Assembly (NCBI RefSeq): GCF_000308515.1
Contig: NZ_BAFV01000001.1
Location: 41,129-105,128 of the forward strand
Direction of reading: 5' to 3'
Source of the DNA: Nocardia carnea NBRC 14403
GTDB taxonomy: Bacteria; Actinomycetota; Actinomycetes; Mycobacteriales; Mycobacteriaceae
DNA length: 64,000 nucleotides
Below the pieces are notes generated by a model. That model saw only the letters and a list, made by a program, of their open reading frames with translations, was not told where the DNA came from and did no database searches. Of the stretch, positions 8,879-17,036 are shown piece by piece. A program made the translations under genes and the position numbers. Each line of letters starts with the position of its first letter. The first letter of the stretch is position 1.

Positions 8879-10353
8879 CGATGCTGACCCCCTTGCCGTC
8901 GTGACACCATCACCGTCTGTGCTTCTGCCAGCGGGGCGGGCGCGGGTTCCCGGCGCCGGGCCGGGGCGGGTGCGCGCGCCGCATCGGAGATCTTGATGAG
9001 CAGGGCCAGGAGAATATAGTTCGCCAGCAGGGAAGAACCGCCGTAGGAGACGAACGGCGTGGTGAGGCCGGTGAGCGGGATCAGTTTCGTCACCCCGCCG
9101 ACGACCACGAAGATTTGGATGGCGAGCGTGAACGCCAGCCCGGCCGCGAGCAGTTTGCCGAAACTGTCGCGGATCGCCAGGGCGGTCCGCATACCGCGCA
9201 GGATGAGCATCAGGAACAGGAGCAGGACGGCGGTCAGGCCGATGAGCCCGAGTTCCTCGCCGATGGTGGTGACGACGAAGTCGGTTTTCGCGAACGGCAC
9301 CTGCGAAGGCCGGCCACTGCCCAGCCCCGTACCTGCCAGCCCGCCTGTGGCCAGACCGAACAGCGACTGCACGATCTGGTAACCGGTGTTGTTGTAGTCG
9401 TCGAAGGGGTGCAGCCAGGTCTCGACCCGGACCCGGACATGCCCGAACATCTGGTAGGCGAAGAAGAAGCCCACCATGAGCAGGCCGCCGCCGATCAGCA
9501 GCCAGCCCACCCGTTCGGTGGCGATGTAGAGCATCACCAGCACGGTGCCGAAGATGAGCAGCGAGGTACCGAGATCCTTCTCGAAGACCAGTACGCCGAT
9601 ACAGACGATCCAGACGGCGAGGATCGGGCCCAGGTCCCGGGCGCGCGGAAATTCCATCCCCAGGAAATGCCGGCCGGCCGCGGTGAACAGCTCCCGTTTG
9701 GAGACGAGGACCGAGGCGAAGAAGATGATCAGCAGAATCTTGGCGAACTCACCGGGCTGCAGACTCACACCGGGGAGCCGGATCCAGATCTTTGCGCCGT
9801 TGACCTCGGAGAACGCGCTGGGCAGCAGCGCCGGGATCGCCAGCGCGACCAGCCCCACGAGTCCGAGTGTGTAGGAGTATTTGGCCAGGGTCCGGTAATC
9901 GCGCAACGCCACCAGGATTCCGACGAACAGCATGATTCCCAGTGCGGTCCACAAGATCTGGGAGTTGGCGTCGGGGGAGGGGATATCCCAGGAGTTGTAG
10001 GCGGCGGTCTGCTGGTCGGCGAGGTCCAGCCGGTGGATGAGTACCAGGCCGAGCCCGTTGAGCAGCGCCACGATCGGCAGCAGCAGGGGATCGGTGTAGG
10101 GCGCGAACCGCCGTACCGCCAGGTGCGCTACGGCGAACAGACCCAGATAGGCCAGCCCGTACTTCGCGATATCCCAGGTCACGGACTGTTCCTGGCTGGC
10201 TTCCACCAGGAACAACGCCGCCGTGGTTATCAGTGCCGCGAAACCGAGCAGCAGGAGCTCGGTGTTGCGCCGCGATGTCGGTGGCGGCGTTGCCGCGAAA
10301 CCGCCCGGGGGACTCGGAAAAGCCCCGGCGGACGGTGCTGCCGGTGCGGACAT
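8875..10353 (-). CDS. rodA: SEDS peptidoglycan glycosyltransferase RodA (FtsW/RodA family)
   Basis: Polytopic SEDS-family protein that polymerises lipid II into glycan strands, paired with a class B PBP (here PbpA, next in the operon). About twelve membrane helices are visible. Family signatures include WIRLPGVSLQPGEFAKI, the LGTSLLIFGTVLVMLYIA segment with the catalytic-loop Asp region EKDLG, and the end GLTTPFVSYGGSSLLANY. It has 492 residues with an extended Pro-rich cytoplasmic N-terminus (about residues 1-28). The start overlaps the pstP stop by one base (TGATG). Confidence 0.95.
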   Translation of the reverse strand: MSAPAAPSAGAFPSPPGGFAATPPPTSRRNTELLLLGFAALITTAALFLVEASQEQSVTWDIAKYGLAYLGLFAVAHLAVRRFAPYTDPLLLPIVALLNGLGLVLIHRLDLADQQTAAYNSWDIPSPDANSQILWTALGIMLFVGILVALRDYRTLAKYSYTLGLVGLVALAIPALLPSAFSEVNGAKIWIRLPGVSLQPGEFAKILLIIFFASVLVSKRELFTAAGRHFLGMEFPRARDLGPILAVWIVCIGVLVFEKDLGTSLLIFGTVLVMLYIATERVGWLLIGGGLLMVGFFFAYQMFGHVRVRVETWLHPFDDYNNTGYQIVQSLFGLATGGLAGTGLGSGRPSQVPFAKTDFVVTTIGEELGLIGLTAVLLLFLMLILRGMRTALAIRDSFGKLLAAGLAFTLAIQIFVVVGGVTKLIPLTGLTTPFVSYGGSSLLANYILLALLIKISDAARAPAPARRREPAPAPLAEAQTVMVSRRQGGQHR

Positions 10354-11843
10354 CAGTCCGTCACCCGGCAGTTCTCCCCCGGCGTCTGGGGCACAGCGGT
10401 GGTGGTCGGCGCCGGCGCGGAGGTGGTCGGCGGCGCCGGCGGTGCCGGATTCTCACCGTTGGGGCCGGGTGCTTGCGTGGCGGGCGCCGGCGGGGCTGCT
10501 TCGGTGGGCATGGGCGGGGCCGGTGGCGGCGGCGGTGCGGGAGTGGTGGTCACGACGCCCGGCTGGGCGGCGGAACCGTTCTTCTTGCACACCGGCAGCA
10601 GTTCGCGGTCGGCCAGGACACGCATCTGTTCCCGCGCCTTGTCCAAGGTGCCCGGCGGCAGGCCGCGCTCGACCTGATCGCGTCCGGTCTGCTCGAGATC
10701 GCTGACCTTCAAGGGGCGGCAACCCTGCGGCAGGGGAGCACCGTTGTCGGCGAGAGTGAGCTCGCCCTGGGCGGTGACACAGCCGACCAGGTTCACCTCG
10801 TGGATGGAGTAACCCAGGATCGACCCCGGCAGGCCCTGCATGACCACGACACTGTCGTTGTCCGCGCCCACATAGTAGTTGGACCGGATCATCTTGTAGC
10901 CCACGACCAGCCCGACGACCACCGCGAACACCAGCGCCACCGCGAGCAGCAACCAGCGCAGTTTGTGCGATTTCTTCGGCGGCGGCTCGGGTTCGTTCGC
11001 GGTACGCCGCGGCGCGGCGGCCGGTGGGCGCATGGCGGCGGCACGGCCGGCGGCGGTATTCGGCGGCGGATTGTCCTCGGCCTCACCGGAGGCGGCACCG
11101 GCGACGATCGGATGGCTCTGCCCGTAGTCGAGATCGATCACATCGGCGACGACAACGGTGACATTGTCCGGTCCACCGCTGCGCAGCGCGAGTTCGATGA
11201 GCCGGTCGGCGCATTCGTCGGTACTGCCCTCGCGCATGGTGTTGGCGATGGTCTCGTCGCTGACCACATCGGAGAGGCCGTCCGAGCACAGCAGATAGCG
11301 GTCTCCGGCGCGTGCCTCCCGCATCACCAGCGTGGGCTCGATCTCGTTGCCGGTGAGGGCACGCATGATCAGCGAGCGCTGCGGATGGGTATGCGCCTGT
11401 TCCGGGGTGATCCGGCCTTCGTCGACCAGCGATTGGACGAACGTATCGTCGCGGGTGATCTGGGCGAGTTCGCTGTCGCGCAGCATATAGGCGCGTGAAT
11501 CGCCGATATGGACCATGCCGAGTTTCTTGCCCGCGAACAGGATGGCGGTGAGCGTGGTGCCCATCCCGTCCAGTTCGGGTTCTTCCTCGACCTGTTCGGC
11601 GATCGCGGAATTACCGGCATGGGTGGCCCGGTTCAATTTGCCCAGCAGGTCTTCGCCGGGCTCGTCGTCGTCCAGATGCGCCAGTGCGGCGATCATCAGC
11701 TGGGACGCGACTTCACCGGCGGCATGCCCGCCCATACCGTCGGCGAGTGCCAACAGCCGGGCACCCGCGTAGACGGAATCTTCGTTGTTTGCGCGGACCA
11801 AGCCGCGGTCGCTGCGCGCTGCGTAGCGGAGAACAAGTGTCAC
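10353..11843 (-). CDS. pstP: PP2C-family Ser/Thr phosphatase PstP
   Basis: Metal-dependent phosphatase that removes phosphate from PknA, PknB and their substrates. The PP2C domain (about residues 5-235) has RANNEDSVYAG, ADGMGGHAAGE, HIGDSRAYM, CSDGLSDVV and GGPDNVTVV, giving all metal-ligand aspartates. After a linker comes one membrane helix (about 297-318), then an extracellular domain with a cysteine pair and a long Pro/Ala/Thr tail. It has 496 residues, close to M. tuberculosis PstP (514). Start and stop overlap fhaB and rodA, fixing its place in the operon. Confidence 0.96.
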   Translation of the reverse strand: MTLVLRYAARSDRGLVRANNEDSVYAGARLLALADGMGGHAAGEVASQLMIAALAHLDDDEPGEDLLGKLNRATHAGNSAIAEQVEEEPELDGMGTTLTAILFAGKKLGMVHIGDSRAYMLRDSELAQITRDDTFVQSLVDEGRITPEQAHTHPQRSLIMRALTGNEIEPTLVMREARAGDRYLLCSDGLSDVVSDETIANTMREGSTDECADRLIELALRSGGPDNVTVVVADVIDLDYGQSHPIVAGAASGEAEDNPPPNTAAGRAAAMRPPAAAPRRTANEPEPPPKKSHKLRWLLLAVALVFAVVVGLVVGYKMIRSNYYVGADNDSVVVMQGLPGSILGYSIHEVNLVGCVTAQGELTLADNGAPLPQGCRPLKVSDLEQTGRDQVERGLPPGTLDKAREQMRVLADRELLPVCKKNGSAAQPGVVTTTPAPPPPPAPPMPTEAAPPAPATQAPGPNGENPAPPAPPTTSAPAPTTTAVPQTPGENCRVTD

Positions 11844-12307
11844 GATCGGAGCTCGATCACTGTCTTGCCGACCCGGACAGGTGTGCCGAGCGGAACGCGG
11901 ACTGCGGTGGTGACTTTGGCGCGATCGAGGTAGGTACCGTTGGTCGAGCCGAGGTCTTCGACGTACCAGTCGTCACCGCGTAGGGACAGGCGGGCATGTC
12001 GGGTTGAGGCGTAATCGTCGGTAAGGACCAGCGTCGAATCGTCCGCACGGCCGATCAATACCGGTTGGGTACCCAGTGTGATACGGGTACCGGCAAGAGA
12101 ACCTTGAGTCACCACAAGATATTTGGCGCCCTTCTGGCCTCGGCGCATCGACGGCAGTACCGCGGAACCGCGCGGTCCCCGGTTCTGGAGCCGTATGCCG
12201 GAGGCCGCGTAGATATCACTGCGGAGGGTACGCAGGATTGCCCACACGAACAGCCACAACAGCAGGAGGAACCCGGCACGGGTCAACTGCAGAACCAATC
12301 CCTGCAC
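11840..12307 (-). CDS. fhaB: FHA-domain protein FhaB (FipA-like)
   Basis: Membrane-anchored phosphothreonine reader, thought to bring phosphorylated partners such as FtsZ/FtsQ to the PknA/PknB system. An N-terminal helix (about residues 6-26, GFLLLLWLFVWAILRTL) is followed by a linker and an FHA domain (about 65-150) with VLIGRADDS, STRHARL and [11 protein letters not shown]. The GTG at 12307 is preferred because AGGAGG lies 9 bases upstream and the resulting 155 residues equal the family length. The upstream extension in frame looks non-coding. The stop overlaps the pstP start by 4 bases. Confidence 0.94.
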   Translation of the reverse strand: MQGLVLQLTRAGFLLLLWLFVWAILRTLRSDIYAASGIRLQNRGPRGSAVLPSMRRGQKGAKYLVVTQGSLAGTRITLGTQPVLIGRADDSTLVLTDDYASTRHARLSLRGDDWYVEDLGSTNGTYLDRAKVTTAVRVPLGTPVRVGKTVIELRS

Positions 12308-12507
12308 GGCGCTCCACCTCCTGTTCGACCGTGTGCCGGTGCCGTCGGAGTGGTGACCCACCCCTTGGCCGTGCTCGTCCCGGCGGCCCGCCTTGCGGCG
12401 CCGCGCGTGTGTCGGCACATCATAGGACCGTCGGACGAGACCGATCACGATTGGACCGCCCTATTATGCGAGAGCGTTCCCGTGATCCGCACGGCGAGCC
12501 TACGGCA

Positions 12508-13884
12508 TCAGACAATACGGATGAGGATCTCGGAATGCCCGGCACGGATCACATCACCGTCGGCCAACTGCCAATCCTGTACCGGTGAACCGTTGACGAG
12601 GGTCCCGTTTGTGGAGCCGAGGTCGGAGAGCATCGCGGTCTGGCCGTCCCAGCGCACCTCGATATGGCGGCGGGAGACACCGGTGTCCGGCAGCCGGAAA
12701 TGGGCGTCCTGGCCACGGCCGATGATATTGCTGCCTTCGCGGAGTTGGTAGGTGCGGCCGCTGCCGTCGTCGAGCGCCAGCGTGGCAGAGAATCCGGGGC
12801 CGGCCGCCGGTGCGTACCCGCCCTGGGCGCCGTAGGGGGCCTGCTGGGCGGCACCCTGCGCGTACCCCTGCGCACCTTGCTGCGCGTACCCCTGTTGGTC
12901 GTAACCCTGGTCGTAACCGGGCTGCGGGGCATACCCCTGCTGGTCATAGCCCTGGTCATAGCCGGGCTGTGCGTATCCCTGCTGGTCGTAACCGCCCTGC
13001 TGGGCATACCCCTGCTGGTCGTAGCCCTGGTCGTAACCCGGCTGGCCCTGGTACCCCTGGTCGTAACCGGGCTGTGCATACCCGCCCTGGTCGTAGCCGG
13101 GCTGCTGGGCATACCCCTGCTGGTCGTAGCCGGGCTGCTGGGCGTACCCCTGCTGGTCGTAACCCTGGTCGTAACCGGGCTGCGGGGCGTACCCGCCCTG
13201 GTCGTAACCCTGCTGACCGCCGTACCCCTGCTGGTCGTAGCCGGCGCCGCCCTGCTGGTACTCGTAGCCGTTCTGATAATCGGGGGCGCCGTTGTACTGC
13301 GCGCCGGGACCGTAGTCCTCGGGGTACGCGCCGTTCTGCGGCCCGCGTCCCGCGGGTCCGGGAGCGTACCCGCGATTGCGTGGATCGGACTCCGCGTGCT
13401 CACGGCTCGGGTCGTAGCCAGAGTTCTGCGTCATGGGGCCAGCTCCTGGTTGCGGGTTAGCGGGTCGTTGTAGCGGTTCGGGGCGGTGAGCCGAGGCAGC
13501 TCCACGGCCGGCGTCGGGGTCGACGCGGCCGCTCGTCCTGAACATTCCGGTGTGCAGCGTAGGGGATGCCTCGAAGACCACGTGTACTTCGCCGTAGGTC
13601 TGCCATCCTTGTTCACGGATGTAATCCTGCAGATGTTTGGCGAATGCGCGGGTCGTGAGGTCGTGATCGGCATCGAATTGCCGGTGGTCCGACGAGTTGA
13701 TGGTGATCACATAGCTGTTGGGTGCGAGCAGATGCCCACCGCCGAGATCTTGGACACTATCGGCGGCTTCACGCTGCAGCGCGGCCTCGACCTCCTGCGG
13801 AACGACGTTCCCGCCGAAGACCCGGGCGAAGACGTCACCGACGGCGCCCTGGAGGCGGCGCTCGAATCTCGAGACGATCCCCAT
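12508..13884 (-). CDS. fhaA: FHA-domain protein FhaA with Tyr/Gln/Gly-rich linker
   Basis: Cytoplasmic scaffold that in mycobacteria is phosphorylated by PknB and binds the phosphorylated pseudokinase region of MviN/MurJ to restrain wall synthesis. Residues 1-125 are the DUF3662 domain ([21 protein letters not shown]). Residues about 185-355 are a low-complexity linker of units such as [17 protein letters not shown]. The C-terminal FHA domain (about 370-455) has [20 protein letters not shown] and [12 protein letters not shown]. It is 458 residues, against 527 in M. tuberculosis; the difference lies in the linker. GGGAGGG sits 5 bases before the ATG. About 200 bases separate it from fhaB, with a possible -10 (CATAAT, minus strand) at 12463-12468. 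Confidence 0.95.
   Translation of the reverse strand: MGIVSRFERRLQGAVGDVFARVFGGNVVPQEVEAALQREAADSVQDLGGGHLLAPNSYVITINSSDHRQFDADHDLTTRAFAKHLQDYIREQGWQTYGEVHVVFEASPTLHTGMFRTSGRVDPDAGRGAASAHRPEPLQRPANPQPGAGPMTQNSGYDPSREHAESDPRNRGYAPGPAGRGPQNGAYPEDYGPGAQYNGAPDYQNGYEYQQGGAGYDQQGYGGQQGYDQGGYAPQPGYDQGYDQQGYAQQPGYDQQGYAQQPGYDQGGYAQPGYDQGYQGQPGYDQGYDQQGYAQQGGYDQQGYAQPGYDQGYDQQGYAPQPGYDQGYDQQGYAQQGAQGYAQGAAQQAPYGAQGGYAPAAGPGFSATLALDDGSGRTYQLREGSNIIGRGQDAHFRLPDTGVSRRHIEVRWDGQTAMLSDLGSTNGTLVNGSPVQDWQLADGDVIRAGHSEILIRIV
12820..13270 (-). repeat. Coding tandem repeats in the fhaA linker
   Basis: Imperfect in-frame repeats of about 15-33 bases encode alternating GYDQQG, GYAQQP and GYDQGG units. The DNA units are highly alike (for example ccctggtcgtaacc recurs on the plus strand), so copy number could change by slippage or recombination without breaking the frame. 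Such Tyr/Gln/Gly stretches resemble phase-separating sequences; that function is inference only. Confidence 0.8.
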
Positions 13885-13924
13885 CTGGGCCCTCCCTTCG
13901 GTGAGTCTCTCCTCATTCTTTACG

Positions 13925-13949
13925 ACGACACGCGAATGCGGCGTGTCGT
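13925..13949. promoter_or_regulatory. Inverted repeat upstream of fhaA
   Basis: A perfect 9-base inverted repeat, ACGACACGC - GAATGCG - GCGTGTCGT, lies 41-65 bases before the fhaA ATG. It may be an operator or a hairpin in the fhaA leader. The rest of 13885-14134 shows no gene. Confidence 0.4.
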
Positions 13950-14134
13950 TCTACGAGCACGTTCTCTGCATGATATCCACGATCGGCTATACCTGTAACT
14001 ACCGTAATGCCGATGGAGTTCCCCGCGCGTGTGAAACCGGCCTCGAAATCCACGTCACCGGACTGTCCGGCGGGCCTCTGACCACGTGATTTCGTACAGT
14101 GGTCTGCTCCGTGCTAGTGTCTTTTCCGTCGCTC

Positions 14135-14217
14135 GGGCGAGTGGCGGAATGGCAGACGCGCTGGCTTCAGGTGCCAGTGTCCTTCGGGACGTGGGGGTTC
14201 AAGTCCCCCTTCGCCCA
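14135..14217 (+). tRNA. tRNA-Leu (anticodon CAG)
   Basis: A class II tRNA of 83 bases. The acceptor stem GGGCGAG pairs with TTCGCCC (one G-U). The D arm starts TGGCGGAATGG. The anticodon stem CTGGC/GCCAG holds the loop TTCAGGT, giving CAG for CUG leucine codons. A long variable arm (TGTCCTTCGGGACG) and the T arm GGGGGTTCAAGTCCCCC follow. CCA is not encoded. The same tRNA stands beside fhaA in M. tuberculosis. No copy of its 3' end was seen nearby, so there is no sign of an integrated element. Confidence 0.97.
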
Positions 14218-14220
14218 CTG

Positions 14221-14253
14221 AAAGCCGTGGACCATAGGGTTCACGGCTTTTTT
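14221..14253 (+). terminator. Rho-independent terminator of tRNA-Leu
   Basis: AAAGCCGTG and CACGGCTTT form a 9-base stem around a 12-base loop, followed by a T-rich tail. This is a classic intrinsic terminator directly behind the tRNA. Confidence 0.92.
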
Positions 14254-15112
14254 GTTTCCGACGCCCGGGCTCGGGATCCGGCCGGGCCGACCGCATACGA
14301 ACCGCATCAGTGTCGAAGGCGTCGGCGGAAGCTTGCCGCGGCCGCTGCTCCTTCGGTCCGTTCTGTAGTAGCGATGTGGCCTCCGTGAGCGCAGGCGAGT
14401 CCAGTCATATGGAACGGGCTGATTCGCGGCCGCTTCCAGGTGTCGTAGCCGCCATATGCCGAAATGAGACCAAGGTCACATAACCTATTTTTGGTTGCGG
14501 TACCACTGCTGAGGGTCGCCTTATTTGTAGCCTCCGGTGACCCAGTTCACGTCCTGGAACCACCCTGGTTAACAATGCGCGGGTCTACCTTGCGGGTAAA
14601 TACGGGGGACCGTGAAGGTTTGTTGGGAAGAAACCGACCTGGGGTTTCTTTTGCTTCGGCGACCGGTCTGGAAACCGTGTTAACCCTTCGCGAATGCCCT
14701 GGTCGCCGATGGAGTGACCGAGTTAACGGCGGTTCGTGTTGTGGGCCTCGCGAGCCGCTTTCCGGTTGCGTGTAACCCCGGTAACGGATATGGCCGTGAC
14801 CAGTAAAAACCAAATGTACTTGCAAATGAAAGCGCCGCTGTAAGGCCGTGTGGTGCTGCTGGAAGTTAGCTGGAGTGGGGTCGCGGGGTGGTTGTCTGCG
14901 GGTTTGCTGGGTTCGAACTTATACCTGTGACCTCTTATGCAATGGGTTGCGTAGGCATAACGATTGTGTAGAGTCGACGGTAACGCTGGCCGCAGCTAGA
15001 GCGGCGACTCGCTGCGGCCAGCGGAATTCAATGGGGGAATTCGCACTGATCATCGAGTCCACGTTGCTGTCACCTCACAAAGCGGTGTCCGCTGTTGTGT
15101 GCTCGGCGTTGT
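14254..15112. other. Long intergenic stretch with hairpins and no convincing gene
   Basis: About 860 bases lack any frame with good codon use, a ribosome site or recognisable protein. The stretch looks less GC-rich than its surroundings. It holds three GTTAAC sites (14578, 14679, 14722), the inverted repeat TTATGC/GCATAA near 14935-14960, and a strong hairpin at 14984-15023. A GGTCACATAACC-type, promoter-like segment lies near 14474-14490. It may encode a non-coding RNA or the leader of a lost gene; no known RNA family was recognised. Confidence 0.5.
14984..15023. terminator. Strong 12-bp hairpin followed by paired GAATTC sites
   Basis: CGCTGGCCGCAG and CTGCGGCCAGCG form a perfect 12-base stem with a 16-base loop. 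Two GAATTC palindromes follow at 15024-15029 and 15037-15042. It may end transcription leaving the SpoIIM-like gene (minus strand) or close a transcript from the region to its left. No T-run is present, so the terminator role is tentative. Confidence 0.45.
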
Positions 15113-16111
15113 CTATTCGTGGTTCCGTTGCCCGCCGCCGGCCGGCAGGCCCGCTACGGTCTCGGATTCGGCGCTCGCCCGGCGTCCGGCAGTGAAGATG
15201 TAGGCGAGGAACAGTGTCTCGGCGAGCAGGCCACAGGCAATCCGAACGGGCGTGGGTAATGCGCTCGGAGTGACGAAACCTTCGAGAAGTCCCGCTACCA
15301 GCAGCGTCGGCACCAGGCCCAGCGCGATAGTGGCGGTGGCCCGGCCCTGCCGGGCCACCGCTTCGGCGCGGCTCGCGCGTCCCGGATCGACGAGGGTCCA
15401 ACCGAGTTTCAGTCCGGCGCCACCGGCGATGAAAATCGCTGTCAACTCCAGCATCCCGTGGGGCAGCAGAAAGCCGAACAGGGAATCCAGCCGGCCGGCA
15501 TCGGCCATGAGGCCGGCCGTTACGCCGATATTCAGCGCGTTCATGAACAGCAGGTACAACACAGGCAGGATCAGAACGCCGAGAAACAGTGCCAGGGCGG
15601 AGACCCAGGCATTGTTGGTCCAGACCAATGCGGCGAATGCGTCGTTCGGATGTTCGGTGTAATAGGTTTCGAAGGCCCCGCCGGGTGCGGTGAGTGCCCG
15701 AGTGTCTTCTTGCAGCCCAAGGGTTCTGCGCGCCGAAGGGTCCGCCGAGATCCACGTCGTGAAGCCCGCCACCACGGTGAGAAATACGACGGCCACGGCC
15801 AGCCACCAGCCGCAGGCCCGGTAGACGGCGGCCGGAAACCGATGAGTGAAGAATCGCCGGACCTCGGCCCAGGTATCGGGCGAGCTGCCGACGATGATTC
15901 TGCCGCGCGCCCGGGCCAGCACGGCACTCAATCCGGCGACGAGTTCCGGTTCAGGACTGTGCGTCTGCAACCGCGCCAGCTGCTGGGAGGTCTGCCGGTA
16001 GAGCCGTACCAGTTCATCGGCCTCGGCCCCGGTCAAGGTTCGCCGGCCGGTCAGATAGTTCAGCCTGGTCCAGGCTTGCCGATGCCTCGTGCTGTAGGCG
16101 TCCACATCCAT
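15113..16111 (-). CDS. Stage II sporulation protein M-like (DUF95) membrane protein
   Basis: A 332-residue integral membrane protein of the SpoIIM/DUF95 family. A cytoplasmic N-terminal helical domain (about residues 1-80, LVRLYRQTSQQLARLQTHSP) is followed by about six membrane helices, with the conserved FGFLLPHGMLELTAIFIAGGAGLKLGW stretch. The ATG at 16111 has GGGAGGT 7 bases upstream. It diverges from the RDD gene. In mycobacteria SpoIIM-like, RDD, DUF58, MoxR and DUF4129 genes form the same cluster, suggesting a shared envelope role. The organism is unlikely to make Bacillus-type endospores, so the sporulation name is only a family label. Confidence 0.88.
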   Translation of the reverse strand: MDVDAYSTRHRQAWTRLNYLTGRRTLTGAEADELVRLYRQTSQQLARLQTHSPEPELVAGLSAVLARARGRIIVGSSPDTWAEVRRFFTHRFPAAVYRACGWWLAVAVVFLTVVAGFTTWISADPSARRTLGLQEDTRALTAPGGAFETYYTEHPNDAFAALVWTNNAWVSALALFLGVLILPVLYLLFMNALNIGVTAGLMADAGRLDSLFGFLLPHGMLELTAIFIAGGAGLKLGWTLVDPGRASRAEAVARQGRATATIALGLVPTLLVAGLLEGFVTPSALPTPVRIACGLLAETLFLAYIFTAGRRASAESETVAGLPAGGGQRNHE

Positions 16112-16217
16112 CGGCTTACCTCCCGCTCCGCCGTTCTGCCGCTGCACCCGGTGCTGTACCCCCGCGTTCGGCGAAGCCGGTCACGGCCCCGGTCGCCGTG
16201 AAAGAATGCTATTCGAT

Positions 16218-17021
16218 ATGGCTGAATTCACGACGGGGGAAGCGGTGGCGCTCGAGCTGCCGGTCGCCCGTATCCCGACCCGTGTCGCGGCATTCGTGCT
16301 CGACCTGGTCCTGCAGATCGTGCTCGGGATCGTGCTGCTCATCGTGGTGATGCTCGTGATGCAGGGGGACGACAGCAGTCCCTGGTTCGCTGCACTGATG
16401 CTGGTTTCGCTGGTCACCGTACTGGTCGGCTATCCCGTGTTCTGGGAAACCGTGCTGCGCGGTGCGACACCGGGCAAACTCGCTCTGGGGCTACGCGTGG
16501 TGCGCGCCGACGGTGGCCCGGTGGATTTCCGGCATGCGCTCACCCGTGGCCTGACCGGCGCGATCGTCGATTTCTGGATACTCGGTCTCTTCGGCTTGAT
16601 CGCGGTGGCGAGTTCTATGTGCTCACCCGGCGCGCGGCGGGTGGGTGATGTCCTGGCCGGAACGGTGGTCGTGCATATTCGGCAGCAGCTATCCCTGCCG
16701 GCGCTGGCGATACCACCGGCCTGGCTCACCGGCTGGTCGGCCGGACTCGATCTCACCGGGTTGCCCGAGGATCTGGCGCTGGCCGTGCGTCAGTACCTGA
16801 CCCGTATCGACTCGCTCACTCCGGGCGCGCAGCACGAGATCGGGCAGGCGCTGGTTTCGGCGGTGTGCGCCCGGCTACGGGTCGCGGCCCCGGGTGGTTA
16901 TCCGCCTGTGCAGATACTCGGAAGCGTGATCGCCGAACGGCAGCGGCGTTCGCTACCGGACGTACCGGTTCCGCCGATGTTGTACGCGCCATCGCAGACC
17001 CCGGTCGCGCAGCCGCGGTGA
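16218..17021 (+). CDS. RDD-family membrane protein
   Basis: A 267-residue protein with the RDD domain at about residues 10-150: the motif arginine and aspartate in ARIPTRVAAFVLDLV, and GATPGKLALGLRVVRADG. Three to four membrane helices are followed by a cytoplasmic C-terminal domain of about 110 residues. An ATG four codons earlier (16206) is possible; neither has a clear ribosome site, and the later one fits the family start (MAEFTTGEAVALE). It runs rightward into the end of the DUF58 gene with a 15-base gap. Confidence 0.88.
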   Translation: MAEFTTGEAVALELPVARIPTRVAAFVLDLVLQIVLGIVLLIVVMLVMQGDDSSPWFAALMLVSLVTVLVGYPVFWETVLRGATPGKLALGLRVVRADGGPVDFRHALTRGLTGAIVDFWILGLFGLIAVASSMCSPGARRVGDVLAGTVVVHIRQQLSLPALAIPPAWLTGWSAGLDLTGLPEDLALAVRQYLTRIDSLTPGAQHEIGQALVSAVCARLRVAAPGGYPPVQILGSVIAERQRRSLPDVPVPPMLYAPSQTPVAQPR

Positions 17022-17036
17022 GCCGCGGTGCGGTGA

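Noticed and set aside
12820..13270. CRISPR-like array
   Set aside because: The repeats are in-frame coding units of fhaA with no unique spacers; the same holds for 46088-46192.
14135..14217. Integration site of a mobile element at tRNA-Leu
   Set aside because: No repeat of the tRNA 3' end, integrase or phage gene was found downstream.
14464..14775. Open frame in the gap after tRNA-Leu
   Set aside because: No ribosome site, poor codon use and no recognisable protein.
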